Positions 1-5,099 of a stretch of 5,099 nucleotides of DNA are shown here, piece by piece. Source of the stretch: Elusimicrobiota bacterium. Lineage in GTDB: Bacteria; CG03; SLGR01; JAGXOG01. Where the stretch lies: NCBI GenBank assembly GCA_027858455.1, contig JAQICQ010000126.1, positions 1 through 5,099 of the forward strand. The letters run 5' to 3'. A model generated the notes under the pieces. The model saw only the letters and a list, made by a program, of their open reading frames with translations, made no database searches and was not told where the DNA came from. Both the position numbers and the translations under genes were made by a program. The number at the start of each line of letters is the position of its first letter. The first letter of the stretch is position 1.

Positions 1-165
1 ATCTGTCCCTTTACAGTATTGCTTTGCGCCGAAACTTGCGCAAAAAGAAAAAAGGTGAAAAATACCGCAAACAAAAATAAAACTTTTGTATGGAATTCAT
101 CTACCGAAAAATTTAAAGCTGCAAGTATAACAGGGGATTACACCGTAAAAGAGTGGAAACATTTA
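1..165 (+). pseudogene. Probable fragment of an HNH endonuclease-type protein
   Basis: The plus strand is open from the left edge in frame 1 and translates to a basic stretch (AKRKKVKNTANKNK) followed by TEKFKAASITGDYTVKEW and KHL. The pattern A-x(4-5)-G-x-Y-T-x-x-E-W-x-x-L is what I expect just before the first cysteine pair of many HNH endonucleases. After KHLN the frame becomes the reverse complement of the FadL-like gene and ends at 268-270, so no C-x-x-C or HNH residues follow. The piece is therefore a remnant without its catalytic part. Its start lies outside the window or is lost. The family call rests on one short motif seen by eye and is tentative; alternatively this is a non-coding stretch of a repeated element. 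Confidence 0.35.
23..44. repeat. Short perfect inverted repeat near the left edge
   Basis: TTTGCGC at 23-29 is the exact reverse complement of GCGCAAA at 38-44, with an 8-nt spacer. A purine-rich A tract follows on the plus strand, so on neither strand is the stem followed by a T run. It is therefore not a normal intrinsic terminator. It lies inside the suspected inserted segment and may be part of that element. Confidence 0.4.
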
Positions 166-1171
166 AACTGTGCTCAACTCCGGCTCTTATTTGGACAGTA
201 TCATAAAAATCCGGGTCAAGTGATTTATTGTAATTCGGGTCGGAACTATCTTTGGTCTCTTTATATCTAAAACTTTCCCACGACGTTTTTATTATATCCA
301 GCGAAAAAACAGACATCTCTCTTTCCCAAAATTCGTAATTCACCCCAAAAGCCATAGTCTGCGGATAACTTACCTCTACTGTACTATCCGTCTCAGTTTT
401 ACCTGATGATGTCCATGATTTATCGTTCCAGGAAAAGATTTCCGAAATCTCGCTGCCTTCTAAATCCACTGTATATTCCGGGGTTATTTTGAATCCAAAA
501 CTCAATGTTGTGGACGGTTTCCAGTTTACACCTATATCAAAAGAGGTGCCGCTTGCGGAAAGGTCAGATTCAATAAGTGTTTTTGTAGAATCAACCATTA
601 TATATAAATCTTTTAAATCAGCCCCACCAGAAAGCATATTAATTCCCAGACCAAAACTAAATGAATTTGTAATCATCAGAGCGACAGCCGGAGTAATTGC
701 CGATATGCTGCCATCCTGCACATAAGAATATTGTTCGGTTAATGAACCTCCGCTGTATATGTCGCGTTCATACTCATAATTTAAATCTCTTACAGGAAAT
801 CTTCCTATTCCAAACCTAAATTTCCCTCCCAGAGGCAGAAGAAAAGACATGTCAGGAAGCGCGTAATTAAGCTGTGAATTATAATATACATTTCCCGAAG
901 ACTCCTCTATCTTTTCTTTAAACGGCCGGATGCCCGCTGTGAAAGACAAACTTGTACCGCCGGTTTTAATCATATTTGCCGGATTGTAAAAGATTGACGA
1001 GGCCCCGTAAGAAGAAGCAACCCCGGTATTTCCTATTGCCATACTCCTTGCATCAACAGAAAGGATGGAATCTCCATATCCCCTGTTAATAAAAGAATAT
1101 GCCCTTAAAATACCTGTTGCCGAAAAAGCAATTAACGTCGCAGCTAAAAATAATATATATATTTTTTTCAT
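113..1171 (-). CDS. OmpP1/FadL-like outer-membrane barrel protein, truncated at its C-terminus
   Basis: Starting at ATG 1171-1169 the product is 352 residues. This start is preferred over an ATG eight codons upstream because AGGAGA lies 6 nt before it and a clean signal peptide follows (MKKIYILFLAATLIAFSATG...RA, about residues 1-24). It also removes the overlap with the preceding gene. The N-terminus has the FadL/PorV-type signature DARSMAIGNTGVA and SSIFYNPANM (about 40-67). The barrel continues with YPQTMAFGVNYEF (269-281) and TVQIRAGVEH (325-334), which in FadL-like proteins precedes the final strands. After about residue 337 the similarity stops, and the tail (VSTLLRCNPLLYLQL) is out-of-family and ends at a TAA. 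The usual C-terminal strands and terminal aromatic residue are missing, so the protein may not insert properly and may be a pseudogene. FadL proteins move hydrophobic substrates across the outer membrane; the substrate here is unknown. Confidence 0.75.
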   Translation of the reverse strand: MKKIYILFLAATLIAFSATGILRAYSFINRGYGDSILSVDARSMAIGNTGVASSYGASSIFYNPANMIKTGGTSLSFTAGIRPFKEKIEESSGNVYYNSQLNYALPDMSFLLPLGGKFRFGIGRFPVRDLNYEYERDIYSGGSLTEQYSYVQDGSISAITPAVALMITNSFSFGLGINMLSGGADLKDLYIMVDSTKTLIESDLSASGTSFDIGVNWKPSTTLSFGFKITPEYTVDLEGSEISEIFSWNDKSWTSSGKTETDSTVEVSYPQTMAFGVNYEFWEREMSVFSLDIIKTSWESFRYKETKDSSDPNYNKSLDPDFYDTVQIRAGVEHSLNVSTLLRCNPLLYLQL

Positions 1172-1177
1172 TTGGTA

Positions 1178-1183
1178 TCTCCT
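1178..1183 (-). promoter_or_regulatory. Ribosome binding site deciding the start of the FadL-like gene
   Basis: The minus strand reads AGGAGA, ending 6 nt before the ATG at 1171-1169. It lies in the 17-bp gap after the stop of the HhH-barrel gene. It is the strongest Shine-Dalgarno in the window and excludes the longer start at 1195. Confidence 0.75.
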
Positions 1184-1188
1184 GTTAT

Positions 1189-3420
1189 TTACCATGAAAG
1201 TTCATACTGTATTCTGTACTCATGTGTTTCGTCTATAAGATGGTATCTGTATGTCATATTTACTTTTGCGTATTTTGAAAGTTTTAATTTTGGATTAATG
1301 TTCCAGTCATAATTAGGGGTTCCTTCCCGGTTATATTTTGCGTTAAATTTACTATATAAAGTAAGCGCCGGGGTAGGTTTATAACGAACTTTTGTAAAAA
1401 GAGTATATTTTGGATATTCCTCACGAGTTAAATTGATTTCTTTAAACCCCGCATCGGTAGTGTCAAATCCCCATTTAAGGTAGCCTCTGTCTGTGGGAGT
1501 ATAGGTTATCTGAATTTTCTTTTTATTGCTGTTATACTCTAAAAATTCATAATCTATGTATTCTTTTTTAACATCTTCTTCCCGCTTATTTTCTACCTTC
1601 TGCTGGTTATAAAAATAAATTTCAACAGTTTTTACAGGGTCATACCTTAATTTTAAAGTGTAAGTCAGCTCATCGGTCTGGAGTTCGGTAGCCGTCATAT
1701 CCTGGACCACATACCTGCCGTATTTTAAAGCAGCGGCCGCCTCCACCTTTTTGCCGTCATACTCTACGCCTAAAACACTACCCTCCTCATTCCTGTAAAG
1801 ACCGTAAATTGAATGGAGCGGCGAGCTGTGAAAAGCATAGTAATCAGGCTCTATAAAATGATAATTAAGCCATATATCAATCTCGCTGAAAGTCAACAGG
1901 CTTAAGCTTTCCCAGGCACGCCCCTGCCCGGTCTTCCATTTTCTTTCGGAATCAGAACCGGAACGGGTAAATATATGATTGTTGGTCAGTCCTAAAGTTA
2001 CAAACTGCCTGAGATTGCGGTACATATATTCAAAATCCACGCTGTAAAGATCTACCCTGTCTCCCCTGAAAACATATTTATCATTAATGTAACCGTCAGA
2101 ATCAGTGGGATCTATTATGTGGTCAAAATTTTCACTGTAAGCTAAAACACCCCCTACAAGACTCCCTGTTAAAGCATATTTCAGCCGGGTTCCGTAAAAA
2201 GTATCGTTTAAATAACCCATATTGCTAAACCTTCCCGGCTGGTAATAACTCAAAGTCTTGTTTCCAAACAGATTGCTTAACGGCTTTACTACCCGATCCC
2301 CGATGGACCCGTCCTCTTCATTTATTGAATCCACAACTATCGGTTTTTTTGAATAAAACCCGCTTAACTCCAGGGATCCGAAGTTCTTTGAGGCCGCTAC
2401 GCCGTAGAATCTTTTATTAGTATCCTCAGAATCGTCTTCTTCCACACCTTTCGGCTTTTTCGGAAGACTTCCCCATCCGCTTCTTGTATATAACGCAAGC
2501 CCCTGCCCGAAACTAAGTTCATAATTTCCGATGGCTAAAACATCCATGCCCATAACATTACGCATAAACAGATATTTTTTAAGTATAAAATATTCTCTTA
2601 TATTATTATAAGTCATATCCAGCGACCCGTCATCTCTTCTTAATACAAGGCCCACTTCTGCTTTGTTACCGTAATAAATACGGCTCCGGCTATATATCTC
2701 GGCCGGATTATGATATGCAGGGTCAGTAGCGAGATAGCCGCTTGAAAACGGATAATCCCGTAAAGTATATTTCACTTTAAAATCCCCGTGAAACTCTTCT
2801 ACTTCTTCACCGGGAGCAACTATCTTTACATACGGCTTTATCTCTTCTATAAGTTCCTGGGGAATAACCTCTTTTAAATCAGAGAGATATTCTATCCCCT
2901 GTTTTTTTCTGCGGTATTTTATTATAGCTTCTGCGTAAGGAACCGTCATTTCAGGCAAATAGAGCAGCTGAGCCCGGGCAGCTGTATTTAAATTAAGTGG
3001 TTTGATAAGATATCTTTCAAGCCGGTCGGTATCCGCGATATCAGCAGTAATATCTACTTCTCCGGACTCTTCCAATTCCTGGAGACGCTCTATTTCCTCT
3101 TGGTAATCTTCTACCTGTTTTTCTGATTTTATCTGATCAGGGGGAGTTAAAGTAAGATAAGGTTTAATCTCTTTGAAAATATCTTCAGTTATCCCCTCTG
3201 TTTTTTTTATATCTTCAATAGCTTCAAAATACCCTTTTTCTTTACGGTATTTTATTATATTCCCGGCAAGCTCCTCGTTTATACCGGGCAGTTTCATAAA
3301 TATTGGAACAGAAGCATAATTTATATCCACCAAAGATATGCGCCTGCGGGCCCGCACGCCGGTATCTGCTATCACCACAATAGCCAATAAAATAAATATT
3401 GTTTTTTTAATAATATTCAC
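1189..3420 (-). CDS. Outer-membrane protein: two N-terminal ComEA-type helix-hairpin-helix domains followed by a large beta-barrel
   Basis: The product is 743 residues. The start is GTG at 3420-3418. An in-frame TAG lies immediately upstream, and later candidate starts would destroy the signal peptide (residues 1-24, KKTIFILLAIVVIADTG...RA), so GTG is essentially forced. Residues 28-90 are HhH pair C (DINYAS, LPGIN, NIIKYRKEKGYF, EGIT). Residues 95-135 are an acidic Glu/Gln-rich, probably helical linker. Residues 139-201 are a second, degenerate pair D. From about 211 to the end is a barrel-like region of alternating aromatic and polar strands. It includes LAIGNYELSFGQGLALY (about 295-311), a signature I associate with the Bacteroidota 'HhH domain-containing' barrel proteins annotated as ComEA family. 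The last residue is tryptophan, fitting the C-terminal aromatic signal for BAM-assisted insertion. It starts 7 bp after the PorV-HhH gene with no clear Shine-Dalgarno, suggesting coupled reinitiation. Architecture is confident; a DNA-binding or uptake role is inference. Confidence 0.87.
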   Translation of the reverse strand: MNIIKKTIFILLAIVVIADTGVRARRRISLVDINYASVPIFMKLPGINEELAGNIIKYRKEKGYFEAIEDIKKTEGITEDIFKEIKPYLTLTPPDQIKSEKQVEDYQEEIERLQELEESGEVDITADIADTDRLERYLIKPLNLNTAARAQLLYLPEMTVPYAEAIIKYRRKKQGIEYLSDLKEVIPQELIEEIKPYVKIVAPGEEVEEFHGDFKVKYTLRDYPFSSGYLATDPAYHNPAEIYSRSRIYYGNKAEVGLVLRRDDGSLDMTYNNIREYFILKKYLFMRNVMGMDVLAIGNYELSFGQGLALYTRSGWGSLPKKPKGVEEDDSEDTNKRFYGVAASKNFGSLELSGFYSKKPIVVDSINEEDGSIGDRVVKPLSNLFGNKTLSYYQPGRFSNMGYLNDTFYGTRLKYALTGSLVGGVLAYSENFDHIIDPTDSDGYINDKYVFRGDRVDLYSVDFEYMYRNLRQFVTLGLTNNHIFTRSGSDSERKWKTGQGRAWESLSLLTFSEIDIWLNYHFIEPDYYAFHSSPLHSIYGLYRNEEGSVLGVEYDGKKVEAAAALKYGRYVVQDMTATELQTDELTYTLKLRYDPVKTVEIYFYNQQKVENKREEDVKKEYIDYEFLEYNSNKKKIQITYTPTDRGYLKWGFDTTDAGFKEINLTREEYPKYTLFTKVRYKPTPALTLYSKFNAKYNREGTPNYDWNINPKLKLSKYAKVNMTYRYHLIDETHEYRIQYELSW
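2818..3006 (-). other. Degenerate HhH module D in the HhH-barrel protein
   Basis: Residues 139-201 keep the outer frame of the module: PLNLNTAARAQLLYLP, then AEAIIKYRRKK and IEEIKPYV. The first hairpin reads PEMT instead of PGIG, and the second reads VIPQ without its glycine. The fold is probably kept, but the canonical DNA-backbone contacts through the hairpin glycines look lost. Confidence 0.75.
3151..3339 (-). other. HhH module C in the HhH-barrel protein
   Basis: Residues 28-90 contain SLVDINYASVPIFMKLPGIN, IIKYRKEKGYFEAIEDI and EGITEDIFKEIKPYL. Both hairpin glycines (46 and 76) are kept. The module follows the signal peptide almost directly, so it is predicted to lie in the periplasm. 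Confidence 0.82.
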
Positions 3421-3427
3421 CTAATTA

Positions 3428-4843
3428 TTATTTAATCGCGGATCCTGCTTTTATCTTTTCAAGAAGCCTTCTGTTAAGTCCGGGTATTCTGAGAAGGTCA
3501 TTCCAACTTTTAAATCCACCCATCCTTTTACGGTACTGAACTATATTTTTAGCTACCGGGTAATTGATGCCGGGTATAGCCGTAATCTCTTCTATACCCG
3601 CTTCATTGATATCAAGTTTCCCCCCGGTGTCGGTTTCGGGCTCCGGTTCGGGTTCCGGCTCAGGCTCTCTTCTTTCTTGCTTTATTTCCGGTTCAGGCTC
3701 CGGCTCTCTTTCCTGTGTAGGTTCGGGCCGGCTAAAGTCAAATTCCTCCTGTCTTAACTCCTCTCCCCCCTCAACTGTCAAGTATTCTTTAATCTTATTA
3801 TAAGTAGAACGCGAAAATCCGTATATATTCATAATGTCGCTGACGCTTTTAAAATTGCCGGACTTATCCCGATAATCTATTATTTTTTTAGCTGTAACTC
3901 CGCCTATCCCCGGTATTTTTGATATTTGCTCGGCCGTAGCTATATTTATATTAACTGTCCCGGAAAATTTTCTCCCTTCTCCTTCATAAGCCGCTCTTTG
4001 GCGCCGGCCTACTTCAGCGCCGAATTTAAGTTTCATGCTGAAAAGATGCTGACCTGCCAAGACATTATGCTTTGAATAAGCATAATCAAAAGTAAAAAGT
4101 CCCAAGTTTATTCCGAAACCGTAAGAGGTTCTAAACGGCTCGGTCTGGACGCCGATCCTTCCGGTAAATATATCATTTAATATAATCTCGCTGCCTGCTC
4201 TTATTTCCAGTTCCTGTTCAATTGGTTTTTGTAAATCCAGAGATAGAAAAAGATTTTCATGCGGTTTTGCAAGCATTCCAACAGTCATACGCCGGCTTAA
4301 AACTTCCGAAGTATTACCGAACTTAGGATTATTTATATTTTTTGCCATAAATGCCATCCTGAATTTAGGATTAACATTACCCATTACAGCAAAATCCATG
4401 CCTATTGCCGACGAAGAACCGCCGCCCGAGCCTATAGTCACGGAGTTGTTTTTTAAGTTAGCGCCGAAATAAAGACCTTTTGTAACTCCGGCCGCAAAAC
4501 TAAGGCGTATATCCGTCTCCTTGTAATCAGCCGGGCCGAAAGATGAAAAGCCCAGCCCCCATGCTCCCATAAATGTTGTAGGTATCACAAGACCTGCATT
4601 ATAATAAGGTAGGTCGCTCAAACCGTATAAATTTGTATAAAGCGAGCTGAACTCAACGGTTTTAACCAGTCTCAGACCAGCGGGATTATACCAGATAGCC
4701 GCCGCGTCATCTGAAACCGCGGTGTAAGCTCCCGCCATACCGGCTTCCCTGGCGCTTACATTGTTTCTGCTGAAAGCGCCTTTTGCAGGTAATGTAAGAC
4801 AAAATATAAGCGCCACCGAAATTAAAAAATTTTTATTATTCAT
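3428..4843 (-). CDS. PorV/PorQ-family outer-membrane beta-barrel fused to two C-terminal ComEA-type helix-hairpin-helix domains
   Basis: The product is 471 residues. Residues 1-23 are a Sec signal peptide (NNK start, hydrophobic LISVALIFCLTL, AKGA cleavage area). Residues 24-275 form a PorV/PorQ (UPF0164, FadL-related) barrel, with the hallmark AREAGMAGAYTAVSDDAAAI followed by WYNPAGL near residues 31-57, and a last strand ending in SMKLKFG. Residues 297-356 are a ComEA-like HhH pair (IPGIG at 310-314, then KKIIDYR and YGFS at 341-344). A Pro/Glu-rich linker (about 372-403) leads to a second HhH pair at 409-468 (IPGIN at 423-427, IPGLN at 453-457). Family members usually stop after the barrel, so the roughly 195-residue tail is an added module that should face the periplasm. 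The ATG start is supported by an AGGT Shine-Dalgarno 7 nt upstream. PorV proteins act in type IX secretion, while HhH pairs bind DNA in ComEA; which role applies here is unknown. Confidence 0.88.
   Translation of the reverse strand: MNNKNFLISVALIFCLTLPAKGAFSRNNVSAREAGMAGAYTAVSDDAAAIWYNPAGLRLVKTVEFSSLYTNLYGLSDLPYYNAGLVIPTTFMGAWGLGFSSFGPADYKETDIRLSFAAGVTKGLYFGANLKNNSVTIGSGGGSSSAIGMDFAVMGNVNPKFRMAFMAKNINNPKFGNTSEVLSRRMTVGMLAKPHENLFLSLDLQKPIEQELEIRAGSEIILNDIFTGRIGVQTEPFRTSYGFGINLGLFTFDYAYSKHNVLAGQHLFSMKLKFGAEVGRRQRAAYEGEGRKFSGTVNINIATAEQISKIPGIGGVTAKKIIDYRDKSGNFKSVSDIMNIYGFSRSTYNKIKEYLTVEGGEELRQEEFDFSRPEPTQEREPEPEPEIKQERREPEPEPEPEPETDTGGKLDINEAGIEEITAIPGINYPVAKNIVQYRKRMGGFKSWNDLLRIPGLNRRLLEKIKAGSAIK
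3440..3619 (-). other. HhH module B (ComEA-type) at the C-terminus of the PorV-like fusion
   Basis: Residues 409-468 contain KLDINEAGIEEITAIPGIN, AKNIVQYRKR, GGFKSWNDLL and IPGLN. Both hairpin glycines (425 and 455) are present. The module ends three residues before the stop, so it is complete. With module A it gives the protein two HhH pairs separated by the Pro-Glu linker. Confidence 0.85.
3635..3730 (-). repeat. Pro-Glu repeat linker between HhH modules
   Basis: Residues 372-403 are dominated by alternating proline and glutamate: EPEPEPE at 380-386 and a longer EPEPEPEPEPE at 393-403, separated by IKQERR. The DNA is a degenerate 6-bp repeat (GAG/GAA alternating with CCx codons) with two near-identical copies of a GGCTC-rich block around 3655-3672 and 3692-3710. 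Such X-Pro linkers are stiff and extended, as in TonB, where one bridges the periplasm. The repeat also produces a meaningless Gly-Ser reading frame on the opposite strand. Confidence 0.85.
3776..3955 (-). other. HhH module A (ComEA-type) in the PorV-like fusion
   Basis: Residues 297-356 read TVNINIATAEQISKIPGIG, then a helix with AKKIIDYR, a GNFKSVSDIM turn and a second hairpin YGFS. This is the standard ComEA order: N-I-N-x-A, then P-G-I-G, Y-R, G-x-F and a second hairpin glycine. Both hairpin glycines (312 and 342) are kept, so backbone contacts with DNA remain possible. Confidence 0.85.
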
Positions 4844-4850
4844 ATATATT

Positions 4851-4856
4851 ACCTAT
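4851..4856 (-). promoter_or_regulatory. Ribosome binding site of the PorV-HhH gene, overlapping the upstream stop codon
   Basis: The minus strand reads ATAGGT, ending 7 nt before the ATG at 4843-4841. The TAG within it is the stop codon of the upstream FlgD-Ig gene. This arrangement favours translational coupling between the two genes. Confidence 0.6.
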
Positions 4857-5099
4857 TTGTTAAAATTCCTGCCTACCACTACTGTCGCCTGGTCGGTCTC
4901 TATATCCCCGTCGCTGTCAACGGCCTTAATATGAACTATATAGATACCCATGGGAACTTTTTCACCTTTTGAATCCGTGCCTGTCCAGCCGTAATTGCCC
5001 GTAGCTGAGTTGGTCTCCTTAGAATTTGCCAGCGTCTTTACTATATTACCGTTTGTATTAAATATTTTTATAGTTATCAGGGCTCCGCTTTCCACTTTG
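4853..5099 (-). CDS. C-terminal end of a secreted protein with a FlgD-type Ig-like domain (5' end outside window)
   Basis: Only the last 81 or so codons are present. The frame runs off the right edge, and the GTG at 5095-5093 is read as an internal valine. The visible part is a compact beta-sandwich matching the FlgD Ig-like family: a first strand (LITIKIFNTNGNIVKTL), a YGWTGTDSKGEKVPMGIY core (aromatic, G, K/D-x-x-G, V-P-x-G-x-Y) and a last strand ending in VVVGRNF. In Bacteroidota and many candidate phyla this domain sits at the very C-terminus of large exported or surface proteins, where it resembles the sorting tails of type IX secretion cargo. The main body is therefore probably a surface or extracellular protein, but its function cannot be seen. 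The TAG stop lies 9 bp before the next gene and overlaps that gene's ribosome binding site, so the two are likely cotranscribed. The domain assignment is firm; the cargo role is inference. Confidence 0.8.
   Translation of the reverse strand, partial: KVESGALITIKIFNTNGNIVKTLANSKETNSATGNYGWTGTDSKGEKVPMGIYIVHIKAVDSDGDIETDQATVVVGRNFNK

Noticed and set aside
65..92. Weak AT-rich hairpin (ACAAAA/TTTTGT) after the FadL-like stop as a terminator
   Set aside because: The stem is short and contains no GC pairs, and no clean T run follows it on the minus strand.
1..100. Minus-strand frame from ATG at 98-100 to the left edge, beginning MNSIQKFYF with a signal-peptide-like hydrophobic run and AQVSAQS
   Set aside because: The hydrophobicity comes from the T-rich complement of the A-rich plus strand, there is no ribosome binding site, and the plus-strand HNH-like reading explains the segment better. 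A start of a new secreted protein cannot be fully excluded because the frame stays open at the edge.
489..725. Plus-strand 78-codon frame
   Set aside because: It lies wholly antisense to the well-supported FadL-like barrel gene and shows no recognisable domain or signal.
1172..1195. Upstream ATG at 1195 as the start of the FadL-like gene
   Set aside because: It would overlap the previous gene and put eight polar residues (MVNNRRYQ) before the signal peptide; AGGAGA fits the ATG at 1171 instead.
3564..3803. Plus-strand frame with a Gly-Ser repeat
   Set aside because: It is the exact antisense of the Pro-Glu linker and HhH codons of the PorV-like fusion; the repeat follows from the complementary codons, and there is no ribosome binding site.
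3776..3955. HhH modules as evidence of a DNA repair enzyme such as a glycosylase or UvrC
   Set aside because: They are attached to signal peptides and outer-membrane barrels and match the ComEA pattern; no catalytic repair domain is present.

Overview
The window looks like chromosomal DNA from an uncultured diderm (Gram-negative-type) bacterium with moderate to low GC content. The clues are outer-membrane beta-barrel proteins with Sec signal peptides, helix-hairpin-helix (HhH) modules of the ComEA type, and a FlgD-like Ig C-terminal domain beside a PorV-like protein. These combinations are familiar from the Bacteroidota/FCB side and from candidate phyla known mainly from metagenomes. I cannot name the phylum from the sequence alone.

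All four substantial genes lie on the minus strand and are read from right to left. (1) 5099-4853 is the C-terminal end of a protein with a FlgD-type Ig-like domain; its start lies outside the window. (2) 4843-3428 encodes a PorV/PorQ-family (UPF0164) barrel fused to two ComEA-type HhH modules joined by a Pro-Glu linker. (3) 3420-1189 encodes a protein with the opposite order: two HhH modules first, then a large barrel. (4) 1171-113 is an OmpP1/FadL-like barrel protein that loses its C-terminal strands. The gaps between these genes are 9, 7 and 17 bp, so they very probably form one operon. No promoter or terminator is visible.

The left edge (about 1-165) does not belong to the operon. Its plus strand reads like the N-terminal part of an HNH endonuclease-type protein, joined to the truncated 3' end of the fourth gene. 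This suggests an insertion or rearrangement, or an assembly join at a repeated element.

The operon appears to encode an outer-membrane assembly. Two neighbouring barrels carry four HhH modules in mirror-image order. HhH modules of this type bind double-stranded DNA non-specifically in ComEA, so DNA capture or uptake is one reading. The adjacent PorV-like protein and FlgD-type Ig tail suggest a second reading, a surface-protein export system related to type IX secretion. The sequence does not decide between them.
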